64,000 bases of DNA from Streptomyces lucensis JCM 4490 (GTDB lineage Bacteria > Actinomycetota > Actinomycetes > Streptomycetales > Streptomycetaceae). Below, in pieces: positions 8,551-17,058 of this stretch. Under the pieces are notes generated by a model. The model ran no database searches. It was not told the DNA's origin and saw nothing but the letters and a program-made list of their open reading frames with translations. The DNA lies in NCBI RefSeq assembly GCF_014650035.1, contig NZ_BMUE01000005.1, forward strand, positions 62,001 through 126,000, read 5' to 3'. Each line of letters begins with the position of its first letter. The stretch's first letter is position 1. Position numbers and translations under genes: made by a program.

Positions 8551-8598
8551 AGAAAAAGGGCGCGGCCCGCCGTGGGGGAGGGGAATACGGGCCGCGCC
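8551..8598 (-). terminator. Intrinsic terminator between DUF4331 and TPR genes
   Basis: Read on the minus strand, a perfect 11-bp GC stem (arms at 8588-8598 and 8559-8569, GGCGCGGCCCG with its complement) closes an 18-base loop and is followed by a run of five T at 8553-8557. This is one of the few classical stem-plus-U-tract terminators in the window. It lies inside an otherwise operon-like gene set, so it should end most DUF4331 transcripts before the TPR and NicO genes. Confidence 0.75.
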
Positions 8599-8619
8599 GG
8601 TCCCGGTGGGACGCGGGTG

Positions 8620-10161
8620 TCAGTACGGGCGCTGCATGCGCCGGCGCCACCACGCGAAGGCCGTACCGATCAGCAGGATCCCGGCCGCACCGGCGGCGGC
8701 CGAGCCGGCGATCAGCACGGTGTCGCCGGAGCCGCCCGAGGACGAGCCGGCCGGCTGCAGGGCGTCGCCGAGCTGGCTGCGCACGTCCGTGCCCGCGGTC
8801 GTGCCCTTGGCGAGCCGGCCGCGCGAACCGGCCGTGGGCTCGGCGACGTAGGGGAAGTACTTCTCGAACTTCTTGTCGTTCTTGTCGACCGCGTCACCCA
8901 GGTCGTTCTTGGAGCCGACCAGTTCGCCCTCGACGACCTGCAGCGCCTCGTCGATCACGTCGTCGGTGAGCCGACGGCCGTTCGGGAAGCCCGCGTTGTC
9001 GCCGTCCAGCACGCCCAGCCGCTTGGGGTGCATGGCCGGCTTGATCGAGGTGTTCAGCCGCAGTTCCTCCGAAGGCTTGCCGTTCGGCGGCTGGTTGAGG
9101 CCCTTGACGCCCTTGAGGAAGACGTCGACGAGGTCGTTGCGCGGCTCGGCGGGCGCCTTGATCTTGTAGATGGACTCGATGAGCTTCGGCAGCTCCGGGT
9201 TGGTGACGTTCTTCAGGAACTGTGCGTCGTACGCCGGCTGGGACGCGTTGAACCTGTCCTTGTCCTTCTGCGGGTTGACGACCTCGTTGACCAGCGGGTT
9301 GCCCAGGCGCGAGACCTGCGCGTAGTAGCCCTGCGCGTTGCGGCGCTGGGTCGTGGACCAGATGCCCACCACGGGCTGCTGGGCGGACTCACGGATCAGC
9401 TCGTTGGGCACCTGCAGGGCGATGGAGTTGACGTTGTAGCCCTTGAGGGTGTCCCGGCCGACCTCGCTCAGGTTGCCGCCGTACAGCAGGTCGAAGACGC
9501 GCAGGTCCAGGAAGAACGGGTCGTCCGCCTGCCCGGCGAAGGTCGTCGCGCCGCCCGCCGTCTTGTACACGGCCTGCCGGCGCAGCTTGCCGTAGTCCGG
9601 CATGGACGCCTTGCCGACGTTCGACGGCGCCACCGGCACGTCGTCCGCGAGCTTCGTCCGCGACGACTCGTGCCCGTTCTTCAGGCGGATGAGGTCGAGG
9701 TCGTACGTCTGGGTGACGTTGAGGTCTGGGTCGGCCAGATTGGTGACCGGTCCCGTGTTGTACAGGAAGGTGTTCCCGTTCTTCGTGTGGGTCTTGAAGG
9801 TGTACCGGAACACCAGCTCGCCCTGGGCGTCACCGTTGCTGTCGACGTGCAGGTCGTACTGCGCGTCGTCCGCGAAGGTGAAGAAGTTCGGCCCGCCCGC
9901 CGGTTCCTCGAACGGGATCCAGTTCGCCACGATCGTCGTCGTGTCGGGCTTGTCCGGGCTGACGAACGCGTACAGGTCCGTGTTGTCGTACTGCGGGGTG
10001 CCGGAGATCAGCGGGGCCTCCCGGTGGGAGGAGGCGGAGGCCGCCCCGGGTTCCAGCGCGGTGACGCCGGCGGCTGCGAGCCCTCCGGCCGCCAGCGCCC
10101 CACAGATGAGCGTTACCAGGCTCGAGCGCCTCGCACCGCTCCTGGAGAAAAGAGGTGTCAT
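8620..10161 (-). CDS. DUF4331 cell-surface protein
   Basis: The 513-residue product starts with a signal peptide (LICGALAAGGLAAAGVTALE, cut near residue 40) and then the DUF4331 signature ASSHREAPLISG and DNTDLYAFVSPD. The domain fills residues 43-460. A Gly/Ser linker, one transmembrane helix (VLIAGSAAAGAAGILLIG, about 482-505) and a WWRRRMQRPY tail anchor it in the membrane, so the domain faces outward. The function of DUF4331 is not established. It starts the minus-strand set DUF4331, TPR, NicO and is divergent from the SigK-like sigma factor, an arrangement suggesting control by that factor. ATG 10161 has GAGGA upstream. Confidence 0.88.
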   Translation of the reverse strand: MTPLFSRSGARRSSLVTLICGALAAGGLAAAGVTALEPGAASASSHREAPLISGTPQYDNTDLYAFVSPDKPDTTTIVANWIPFEEPAGGPNFFTFADDAQYDLHVDSNGDAQGELVFRYTFKTHTKNGNTFLYNTGPVTNLADPDLNVTQTYDLDLIRLKNGHESSRTKLADDVPVAPSNVGKASMPDYGKLRRQAVYKTAGGATTFAGQADDPFFLDLRVFDLLYGGNLSEVGRDTLKGYNVNSIALQVPNELIRESAQQPVVGIWSTTQRRNAQGYYAQVSRLGNPLVNEVVNPQKDKDRFNASQPAYDAQFLKNVTNPELPKLIESIYKIKAPAEPRNDLVDVFLKGVKGLNQPPNGKPSEELRLNTSIKPAMHPKRLGVLDGDNAGFPNGRRLTDDVIDEALQVVEGELVGSKNDLGDAVDKNDKKFEKYFPYVAEPTAGSRGRLAKGTTAGTDVRSQLGDALQPAGSSSGGSGDTVLIAGSAAAGAAGILLIGTAFAWWRRRMQRPY

Positions 10162-10202
10162 GCCGTCCGTCCTCAGTGCCGACTTGCCTTTGACGGACGG
10201 GT

Positions 10203-10291
10203 ATACGGAGCGGACCCGCCGATCGGTTTGGTCGGACGGCAAAAACTTTTTCCCGGTCCGGGACCCGCGTTTCCGGCCCGCCGATCCGTAT
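10203..10291. promoter_or_regulatory. Divergent promoter region with paired TCCGTAT elements
   Basis: Between the DUF4331 start and the sigma gene, the heptamer TCCGTAT occurs at 10285-10291 on the plus strand and, in the opposite orientation, at 10203-10209 (ATACGGA), each pointing at its own gene. ECF sigma -10 elements of the CGTAT kind look like this. I could not find a shared -35, so this is a suggestion only. Confidence 0.35.
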
Positions 10292-10369
10292 CACCTCGGG
10301 GAGGTGTGTGCGGTGCGGATGCGCGGTGCGCGAGGAAGGGCCGGTTGCGGCCGGGGAGAAGGGGCTCGG

Positions 10370-10912
10370 ATGGCGGCCGACGAGCTGCTCGTGCTCGTGG
10401 CGGGCGGCGACCAGAGGGCCTTCGAGGACCTGTACTCCCTGGTGTCCGGGCCCGTGTACGGGCTCGTGCGGCGCGTGGTGCGCGACCCCGCCCAGTCCGA
10501 GGAGGTCGCCCAGGAGGTGCTGCTCGAACTCTGGCGCTCCGCCGCCCGGTTCGACCCCCGGCGGGGCAGCGCGCTGTCCTGGATCCTCACCCTCGCCCAC
10601 CGCCGCGCCGTCGACCGGGTGCGCAGCGCACGCGCGGCCGGTGAACGCGAGCAGCGGGAGGCGCTGCGCGCCGGGGAGCCCGCCTTCGACCAGGTCGCCG
10701 AGGAGGTGGAGGCGGGCCTGGAACGCGAGTGGGTGCGCCGCTGCCTGAAACGCCTCACCGCCCTGCAACGCCAGTCCGTGACCCTCGCCTACTACGACGG
10801 CTACACCTATCGTGAGGTGGCCGAGCGGCTCTCCCTGCCGCTCGGCACGGTCAAGACACGGATGCGCGACGGCCTCACCCGGCTGCGCGAGTGCCTGGGA
10901 GGCGCGGCATGA
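10370..10912 (+). CDS. ECF RNA polymerase sigma factor, SigK-like
   Basis: The 180-residue factor has sigma region 2 at residues 1-75 (QRAFEDLYSLVSGPVYGLVR, then VAQEVLLELWRSAARFDPRRG and the core-binding/-10 helix ALSWILTLAHRRAVDRVR) and region 4 at 115-175 (ALQRQSVTLAYYDGYTYREV, LPLGTVKTRMRDGLTRLRE). The linker is short and there is no extra C-terminal domain. ATG 10370 is preceded by GGAGAAGGGG; longer frames start in GC-rich sequence of no family likeness. Its stop overlaps the RskA-like gene by ATGA, so the two are made together. It is expected to be held inactive at the membrane by that partner and to drive the divergent DUF4331 module. Confidence 0.9.
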   Translation: MAADELLVLVAGGDQRAFEDLYSLVSGPVYGLVRRVVRDPAQSEEVAQEVLLELWRSAARFDPRRGSALSWILTLAHRRAVDRVRSARAAGEREQREALRAGEPAFDQVAEEVEAGLEREWVRRCLKRLTALQRQSVTLAYYDGYTYREVAERLSLPLGTVKTRMRDGLTRLRECLGGAA

Positions 10913-11724
10913 GCATCCTGGGCAGACTGCTGCACCGAGAGGACCTGCACTCCCTCGCCGCGCCCTACGCGCTCGACGCACTCGAACCCGGCGAGCGGCG
11001 CCGCTTCGACAAGCACCTGCAGGACTGCGACCGGTGCACCGCCGAGGTGCGCGACCTGTCCGAGGACGCGGTGCGCCTCGCCTGGTCCGCGGCGGCCCCC
11101 GCGCCCTCGGCCCTGCGCGACCGGGTACTGGCCGCCGTCCGCAGCACCCCGCAGGAGCGGGTGCCGGCCCGGGAGCGCACGCCGCAGCTTCCCCCGCACG
11201 TGTGGGGCGCCCAGCCGCCGCCGGGCCGCGCCCGCACACCCCGCGCACGCCGCCCCCTGTTCGCCCCGCTCGCCACGGCCACCGCCACGGCGGCCCTAGT
11301 CGTCGCCTCCCTCGTCGCCGTCCAGGCGAACCGCACGCAGGACCGGCTCGACGCCGAACATGCCCGGGCACGTGAGATCGCCCACGTTCTCGCCGCGTCC
11401 GACGCCCGCGCCTCGACCAGTGAGGACGCGCGCGGCCGGAGTATCGGAGTGATCGCTTCCGCGTCGAACGGGGAGGCCGTCGTCACCCTGAGCGGGTACG
11501 GCACCCCGTCCGGCGGGCGCGTGCACCAGCTCTGGCTCATGCGCCCGCACGCGCAACCGCGCTCCCTCGGGCTCCTCGCGGGCGACACGCCCCTGATCGC
11601 GAAGGGGCTCGGCAAGTCCTCGTCGTCACTCGCCGTGACCATCGAGCCTGACGGAGGGTCAGCTCAGCCGACCAGTCAGCCCATTGTCCAACTCACCCTG
11701 AAATCGGTCGGATTCGGAGAGTAG
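10909..11724 (+). CDS. RskA-like anti-sigma factor
   Basis: The 271-residue protein has an N-terminal anti-sigma domain containing the zinc-type motif HLQDCDRC (H-x3-C-x2-C) near residue 37. A proline-rich linker leads to one transmembrane helix near residues 127-149 (LATATATAALVVASLVAVQ), and an extracytoplasmic RskA domain carries GGRVHQLWLMR and ends in VQLTLKSVGFGE. The family binds its sigma factor and releases it after regulated proteolysis. The ATG overlaps the sigma stop (ATGA). The trigger is unknown; a surface metal or redox cue is plausible given the NicO and DUF4331 neighbours. Confidence 0.9.
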   Translation: MSILGRLLHREDLHSLAAPYALDALEPGERRRFDKHLQDCDRCTAEVRDLSEDAVRLAWSAAAPAPSALRDRVLAAVRSTPQERVPARERTPQLPPHVWGAQPPPGRARTPRARRPLFAPLATATATAALVVASLVAVQANRTQDRLDAEHARAREIAHVLAASDARASTSEDARGRSIGVIASASNGEAVVTLSGYGTPSGGRVHQLWLMRPHAQPRSLGLLAGDTPLIAKGLGKSSSSLAVTIEPDGGSAQPTSQPIVQLTLKSVGFGE

Positions 11725-11850
11725 TCAAAGAAGGATGGTCAACCCCCTTGTGGGGAAGGTGAATCCTGTGGGCGAGATACACGCATGCCGCATTGGGACG
11801 ATAGGGTTAGCCTGCCCGGGCCGGGTGGACTCGTACGGGTGGGGAGTGAC

Positions 11851-12120
11851 ATGGAGCAGATAACAGTGCGCAGCAGGGCCAGGGTCCCTGCGATCACCTG
11901 CGGGAGCAGTGCGACCAGTTCGCGCCTCGACCGCCATCTTTCGGTGCTCGGGGGTCCCGCCATACCGCAGCGGGAGACGCTCGAGGCCACCACGCTGATG
12001 CGTGAACTGACCGCGCGCGACTCCGGGCACCGGCGCAGCGACCGGGGTGTGCGGGTCAGCCGCGTCTCCCTCTTCGCTCCTCTGCGCAGGCTGCGCCGCT
12101 CGCTGTTCGGCGGTCACTGA
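11851..12120 (+). CDS. Small basic conserved hypothetical protein
   Basis: The 89-residue product starts MEQITVRSRARVPAITCG and ends in an arginine-rich tail (LFAPLRRLRRSLFGGH). ATG 11851 has GGGGAG six bases upstream, and a TAGGGT at 11802-11807 could be its -10. The frame is open further upstream, but the Shine-Dalgarno and the sharp start support the short form. I recall similar short proteins in other streptomycetes but know no function. There is no signal peptide and no helix long enough to span a membrane. It stands alone, downstream of the anti-sigma gene and convergent with the CoA transferase. Confidence 0.7.
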   Translation: MEQITVRSRARVPAITCGSSATSSRLDRHLSVLGGPAIPQRETLEATTLMRELTARDSGHRRSDRGVRVSRVSLFAPLRRLRRSLFGGH

Positions 12121-12184
12121 GCAGCCGCCGAGCCGCCGCTCGGCACCTCGCGCATCCTCGCTGAGCCTCGTCCCCGAGCCGGCC

Positions 12185-12213
12185 GGCACCCCCGGAGTTC
12201 CGTCCGGGGTGCC
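12185..12213. terminator. Hairpin between convergent genes
   Basis: Arms GGCACCCCCGG (12185-12195) and CCGGGGTGCC (12204-12213) pair with one bulged C and an 8-base loop. It lies between the stop of the small basic protein and the stop of the CoA transferase, so it can serve both. Confidence 0.65.
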
Positions 12214-12218
12214 CGCGC

Positions 12219-13415
12219 TCAGGCCGCCACACCATCCCGGCGCAGCGCTGCTATCTCGTCGTCCGTCATCCCCACGGCACGCAGCAGCGCATCGGTGTGC
12301 TGTCCCAGCGCGGGCACGTCGCCCATCCGCGCCTCGTCCCCGCCCGGCAGTGTGATGGGAGGCAGCAGCGCCGTCAGCGGCCCGGCGGGCGATCCCACCG
12401 AACGCCACCGCTCCCGGGCCGCCAGCTGTGGATGCTCCGCCAGCTCGTGCAGGTCCCGCAGCCGCGCGCAGGCGATGCCGGCCTTCTCCAGCCGGGCCAG
12501 CGCCTCGTCGGTGTCCAGCGCGCCCAGCGCCCGCGCGACCAGCTCGTCGGTCCGCTCCCGGTGCGCCACTCGCGCCGCGTTCGTCGCGTACACCGGGTCC
12601 GTCCCCAGTTCGGGGCGGCCCATGACCTGCCCGGCCAGCCGCCGCCACTCCCGGTCGTTCTGCACCGACAGCAGCACCCGTCCGCCGTCCGCCGTCGCGT
12701 AGGCGTCGTACGGCGCGATGACGGCGTGTGCCAGCCCGGTGCGCGCCGGGGGCTCACCTCCGTGCACCGTGTGGTGCAGGGGATGCCCCATCCACTCGGC
12801 GAGCGCCTCCAGCATGGACACCTCCACCGGGCCGCCCCGTCCGGTGGTCCCGCGCCGCACCAGGGCGGCGAGCACACCCGAGAAGGCGTACATGGCGGCC
12901 GCGATGTCCGCCGCCGGGATGCCCGCCTTCACCGGCTGCCCGGGCGTGCCCGTCACCGACACCAGCCCCGCCTCGCACTGCACCAGCATGTCGTACGCCC
13001 GCTTGTCCGCGTACGGCCCGGAGCCGCCGTAGCCGGAGATGTCCACCGCGATCAGCCGGGGGTGCGCCGCGCACAGCGTGGCGGCGTCGAGGCCGAGCCG
13101 GGCCGCGGCCCCGTGCGCGAGGTTCTGCACGAACACGTCCGCGTCCGCGATCAGCCGCCGCACGACGTCCAGGCCGCGGGGGTCCTTCAGGTCCAGGGCG
13201 AGGGACTCCTTGCCCCGGTTGCACCACACGAAGTGCGAGGCGAGACCGCGGGCCGCGGTGTCGTAACCGCGCGCGAAGTCGCCGCCGTCGACCCGTTCCA
13301 CCTTGACGACCCTGGCCCCCAGGTCGGCGAGCTGCCGGGTCGCGAAGGGCGCGGACACGGCCTGTTCGACGGCGACGACGGTGATGCCCTCCAGGGGCAG
13401 CGGGAGACGATCCAT
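12219..13415 (-). CDS. Class III CoA-transferase (CaiB/BaiF family)
   Basis: The 398-residue enzyme would move CoA between carboxylic acids in the cytosol. Family motifs: ITVVAVEQAVSAPFATRQLA and LGARVVKVER at the N-terminus, CNRGKESLALDLKDPRG near residue 70, and GYGGSGPYADKRAYDMLVQ near 140, which carries the Asp expected to form the aspartyl-CoA anhydride. GRPELGTDPVYATNAARVAH is seen in the second half. Length is normal. It is transcribed alone, so substrates cannot be guessed from neighbours; formyl-CoA, succinyl-CoA or carnitine-like donors are all possible for this family. The start MDRLPLPLEGI has GGGGGAG upstream. Confidence 0.9.
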   Translation of the reverse strand: MDRLPLPLEGITVVAVEQAVSAPFATRQLADLGARVVKVERVDGGDFARGYDTAARGLASHFVWCNRGKESLALDLKDPRGLDVVRRLIADADVFVQNLAHGAAARLGLDAATLCAAHPRLIAVDISGYGGSGPYADKRAYDMLVQCEAGLVSVTGTPGQPVKAGIPAADIAAAMYAFSGVLAALVRRGTTGRGGPVEVSMLEALAEWMGHPLHHTVHGGEPPARTGLAHAVIAPYDAYATADGGRVLLSVQNDREWRRLAGQVMGRPELGTDPVYATNAARVAHRERTDELVARALGALDTDEALARLEKAGIACARLRDLHELAEHPQLAARERWRSVGSPAGPLTALLPPITLPGGDEARMGDVPALGQHTDALLRAVGMTDDEIAALRRDGVAA

Positions 13416-13754
13416 GGGGTGGATGATCTCCCCCGGCCGGCGGCTTTGTCAGCACCCGCGTCCCGCGCCCCCTTCCCCGGCCGCCCGGACGGGGTGCGTC
13501 CGCAGCGCCGGCCCGCGGCGGGCACCCAGGCGCTGGCGGCGGCTTCCGGGCCGGCGGCGGGAGTCCGGACCGCACACCTAGGGGCTTTCGTCGAACTCCC
13601 GCATGCCCCGCGACGCCATGCACGCACTCTCGCCGTACCGGGCCCAGGCCCGAGTACATGCCGTACGAGGGCCAGGACCCGGCACGCCGAGAGCACGCAC
13701 CTGACGCCGCGAGGGCCGCCCTCCGGGTGGACGCCGGGAGTCTGACGACAGGGC
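13416..13754. other. 339-bp gap without a supported gene
   Basis: The stretch lies upstream of the CoA-transferase gene and downstream of the ISP-domain gene. All frames through it have shadow-like composition, and I saw no ribosome site followed by a plausible protein. It should hold the CoA-transferase promoter, but I could not recognise one. Confidence 0.5.
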
Positions 13755-14906
13755 CTAGAGCAGGGCGAACTGGCCCTCCGGGCCCTCCTCCTGGTGGTCC
13801 AGGACCGACGCGGGACGGCGGGAGGCGTCCGGGGCCGGGAGGACGCCCGCGCGGCGCAGGGCGGTCGCCGTGACCGGTGACGTCACCTCCAGGGCGGCCC
13901 GCCGGGGGCGCAGTTCCGCCAGCAGGGCGAGCACGGTGATCAGCTCCAGCAGCTCCGACGTCCACGCCTGCGGCCACGCGGAGGGGCGGATCGCGGCCAG
14001 GGTGCCGGGCTCGGCCGGGTCCGTGCGGGCCGCGAACCAGGCCTCCAGCACCCGGACTCCGGCCACCTCCTGGTCCCAGGCCTCCGGTGGCACGGGGGAG
14101 ACGCGGCCCTCGCCGAGGTGCAGTGTCTCCTCGTCACGGTCGTAGCGCAGGCCGCCGGGCCACGCGGGCAGGGGCGCGCGGACGTAGGGACGGCGGCCGC
14201 CGGGCAGCCTGGGGCGTTCGCCGTCGCGGCGCAGCAGCCACAACATGCGGCGGCCCAGCTCCACGCCGGCCGACCAGACCCCTCGATCCTCCGTGAGCGG
14301 GACGGTGAGCCCGGGGCGGACCACCGCCAGGATCCAGGCCAGCACGTCCTCGGCCGAGGGGCGTTCCCCCAGGCGGGAGGCCAGATGGTCCAGCAGGCCG
14401 GGCGCCAGGTTCGGCTCCGTGCCGTCGGGGCGGCGGTACAGCGGGCGGATGCGGCCGGGGCGCACCAGCGGGAGGAGGGCGGTCGCGAGGAGAGGGCCCT
14501 CGTCACCCGTCTCCACCACGAACACCTGCCGCTCGCCCGCCACCCGCCACAGCTCCGGCCGGGCCGCGTCGAGCAGCCGGTGGTCCGGGATCAGCCACTG
14601 CTCGTCGAAGGGCGCCGCCAGGACCCGCACCGGCTCGGCGCAGGGCCCCTCGGCCCTCGCCAGCCGTACGGTGCCGGCGGTCTGGCCGGGCAGCTGTGCC
14701 ACCGCGGAGTGCGGTGTACGGGAGCGGGTCGGCTCGAAGAGGGTCTCCCGGTCCGTGCCCACGGCCTTCAGCAGGGCGTTCCAGCGGGCCTTCAGACAGG
14801 CCGGATCGGGTGCCGTCGGCCAGGCGCGGCCCGTCCGCAGCGGTGCGACGGACCACGGCATGAGGTCCGCCAGCGGCGGAGCGTCGTCGTGCGTCACGCA
14901 GGGCAT
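13755..14906 (-). CDS. Orphan type ISP restriction-modification specificity-domain protein
   Basis: The 383-residue protein matches proteins I know as annotated type ISP restriction/modification enzyme in streptomycetes. The C-terminal two-thirds resembles the LlaBIII-type target-recognition domain: YDRDEETLHLGEG, VAGVRVLEAWFAAR near residue 290, then ELLELITVLALLAELRP. No helicase motif, nuclease motif or methyltransferase NPPY/FxGxG motif is present, and no such gene is nearby, so it cannot act as a full enzyme. The N-terminal block starts LADLMPWSVAPLRTGRAWP. It lies 25 bp after a GntR gene and two genes after hmgA. Its role may be DNA or partner recognition; this is inference. Confidence 0.65.
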   Translation of the reverse strand: MPCVTHDDAPPLADLMPWSVAPLRTGRAWPTAPDPACLKARWNALLKAVGTDRETLFEPTRSRTPHSAVAQLPGQTAGTVRLARAEGPCAEPVRVLAAPFDEQWLIPDHRLLDAARPELWRVAGERQVFVVETGDEGPLLATALLPLVRPGRIRPLYRRPDGTEPNLAPGLLDHLASRLGERPSAEDVLAWILAVVRPGLTVPLTEDRGVWSAGVELGRRMLWLLRRDGERPRLPGGRRPYVRAPLPAWPGGLRYDRDEETLHLGEGRVSPVPPEAWDQEVAGVRVLEAWFAARTDPAEPGTLAAIRPSAWPQAWTSELLELITVLALLAELRPRRAALEVTSPVTATALRRAGVLPAPDASRRPASVLDHQEEGPEGQFALL

Positions 14907-14931
14907 CGTACGGCCTGGCCGCCGCCCGGCA

Positions 14932-15681
14932 TCAGGTCGCGTCCAGCGTGACGGTGAACGAGAAGCGGTCGCCCCGGTAGTGGATGACCACCACGTCCAG
15001 CACCCGCCCCACGGAGTCGTAGGTCACACCCGTGTAGTGCAGGATCGGGCTGAGCAGCGGCACCTGGAGCAGCCGCGCGGTCTCCGGATCGGCGAGCCGG
15101 GCCTCGACCGTGTCCGTGATGCGGCTGATGTCCGCCTTCACGACATCGCGCAGCACCTTGGTCATCGGCCAGCGGACCAGGTCCTCCGGATCGATGCGCG
15201 CCGCCAGTTCGGGGCGGACGTGGTTGCGGGCGTGGTTGGTCGGCTCGCCGGTCTTCTCGTCGCTGCGCAGCCGGTGGTACGTCGCCACCTCCGCGAGGTC
15301 CGGGAAGTAGCCCGCGAGTTCGCCGGCCACCGGCTCGCGGCCGTGCGCCAGCAGCTCGGTCGCCATGCCGGACTGCTGGGCCACGATCGCGTCGACCGAG
15401 CCCAGCAGCCGCACCGGGGCGCCACGCCGCACATCGGGCTCGATGAACGTGCCGCGCCGCCGGTGTCTGCTGATCAGCCCCTCGTCCTCCAGCTCCTTCA
15501 GCGCCTGCCGCATGGTCAGCACGCTCACGCCGTAGTGTTCCGCCAGCCGCTCCTCGGTGGGCAGGCGCAGTGGGTCCTCGGGCGAGCGGCCGAGTATCGA
15601 GGCGCGCAGCGACTGCGACACCTGGTACCACAGCGGCAGCTTGCGGTTCAGGACGATCGAATCCGGAGCGAAGGAGGTCAC
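14932..15681 (-). CDS. GntR-family regulator with UTRA domain (HutC type)
   Basis: This 249-residue regulator has a winged helix at residues 10-80 (LPLWYQVSQSLRASIL, LPTEERLAEHYGVSVLTMRQ, ISRHRRRGTFIEP) and a UTRA ligand domain at 95-245 (TNHARNHVRPELAARI, PILHYTGVTYDSVGRVLDV). GTG 15681 directly precedes the conserved start. It lies 45 bp after hmgA and 25 bp before the ISP-domain gene, all on one strand, so it probably controls tyrosine/homogentisate degradation; the palindrome ahead of hmgA is its candidate site. The ligand is likely an aromatic acid (inferred). Confidence 0.88.
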   Translation of the reverse strand: MTSFAPDSIVLNRKLPLWYQVSQSLRASILGRSPEDPLRLPTEERLAEHYGVSVLTMRQALKELEDEGLISRHRRRGTFIEPDVRRGAPVRLLGSVDAIVAQQSGMATELLAHGREPVAGELAGYFPDLAEVATYHRLRSDEKTGEPTNHARNHVRPELAARIDPEDLVRWPMTKVLRDVVKADISRITDTVEARLADPETARLLQVPLLSPILHYTGVTYDSVGRVLDVVVIHYRGDRFSFTVTLDAT

Positions 15682-15726
15682 ACGGCTATCCGTACCTGTT
15701 GGGGAACGTCCGGCGCAATGAACGCG

Positions 15727-17037
15727 TCACGCGCGGAAGTGGCGTTCCAGGCCCTGCCACACGTCGTCGTAGCGCTGCTGGAGGTGGTCCGCACCGGCCG
15801 CGTGCGGGGTGAGGGTCACCGGCCAGCGGGTCTCGAACATGAACGCCAGGCCGTCGTCGATCCGCTGCGGCCGCAGTTCGGCCGCGCTCGCCCGGTCGAA
15901 CGTCTCCCGGTCCGGGCCGTGCGCCGACATCATGTTGTGCAGCGAGCCGCCGCCGGGCACGAAGCCCTCCGCCTTGGCGTCGTACGCGCCCTCGATCAGG
16001 CCCATGTACTCGCTCATCACGTTCCGGTGGAAGTACGGCGGCCGGAAGGTGTCCTCGCCCACCAGCCAGCGCGGCGCGAAGACCACGAAGTCGACCCCGG
16101 CCAGCCCCGGGGTGTCCGACGGGGAGGTCAGGACCGTGAAGATCGACGGGTCGGGGTGGTCGTACGAGATGGTGCCGATCACATTGAAACGGCGCAGATC
16201 GTAGACGTACGGCACATAGTTGCCGTGCCAGGCGACCACGTCGAGGGGGGAGTGGTCGTAGGTGGCCGACCAGAGGTTGCCGCAGAACTTGTTGACCACC
16301 TCCACCGGGCCCTCGACGTCCTCGTACGCGGCGACCGGCGCCCGGAAGTCCCGGGAGTTGGCGAGCCCGTTGGCGCCGATGGGTCCGAGGTCCGGCAGCC
16401 GGAAGGCCGCCCCGTAGTTCTCGCACACATAACCCCGGGCGGACTCGTCGAGCAGTTCCACACGGAAGCGCACCCCACGCGGAATCAGTGCCACGTGCGC
16501 GGGCTCCACGTGGAGGCGGCCGAACTCGGTGTGCAGCAGCAGACCACCGCGCTCCGGCACGATCAGCAGCTCCCCGTCGGCGTCCGAGAAGACACGCTCC
16601 ATCGAGGCGTTGGCGTGGTACAGGTGCACGGCCATGCCGGCGCGCTGGGCCGCGTCGCCGTTGCCGCCGAGCGTCCACAGCCCCGACAGGAAGTCCGTCC
16701 CGGGGGCCGGTTCGGGCAGCGGGTTCCAGCGCAGCCTGTTCGGGTCGGGCACGGCCTCGGTGAACGGTGCCGTACGGATCGAGCCGTTGCCGGTGCGGGT
16801 GAACGCCGGGTGTGCCGCCGAAGGACGGACGCGGTAGAGCCAGGAGCGGCGGTTGTGCGCCCGCGGCTCCGTGAACGCCGTGCCGCTCAGCTGCTCCGCG
16901 TACAGGCCGAGCGGCGCGCGCTGCGGCGAGTTGCGGCCCTCGGGCAGGGCGCCGGGCACCGCCTCCGAGGAGTGTTCGTTGCCGAATCCGGTCAGATACG
17001 ACAGTCCCTCGGCGGTCTTCCGCGCGTCCGCGCTCAT
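15727..17037 (-). CDS. hmgA: Homogentisate 1,2-dioxygenase
   Basis: The 436-residue iron(II) enzyme opens the ring of homogentisate to maleylacetoacetate in phenylalanine and tyrosine breakdown. It begins [20 protein letters not shown], diagnostic for the family. The iron ligands are visible: [13 protein letters not shown] supplies His and Glu six residues apart near 325-331, and [12 protein letters not shown] supplies the third ligand near 361. Length equals the bacterial norm. ATG 17037 has GAGGGAG upstream; the frame continues further but without homology. It heads a set with the UTRA regulator and the ISP-domain protein. Isomerase and hydrolase genes of the pathway are not in this window. 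Confidence 0.96.
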   Translation of the reverse strand: MSADARKTAEGLSYLTGFGNEHSSEAVPGALPEGRNSPQRAPLGLYAEQLSGTAFTEPRAHNRRSWLYRVRPSAAHPAFTRTGNGSIRTAPFTEAVPDPNRLRWNPLPEPAPGTDFLSGLWTLGGNGDAAQRAGMAVHLYHANASMERVFSDADGELLIVPERGGLLLHTEFGRLHVEPAHVALIPRGVRFRVELLDESARGYVCENYGAAFRLPDLGPIGANGLANSRDFRAPVAAYEDVEGPVEVVNKFCGNLWSATYDHSPLDVVAWHGNYVPYVYDLRRFNVIGTISYDHPDPSIFTVLTSPSDTPGLAGVDFVVFAPRWLVGEDTFRPPYFHRNVMSEYMGLIEGAYDAKAEGFVPGGGSLHNMMSAHGPDRETFDRASAAELRPQRIDDGLAFMFETRWPVTLTPHAAGADHLQQRYDDVWQGLERHFRA

Positions 17038-17058
17038 TCTCGCTCCCTCACGGTCCTG

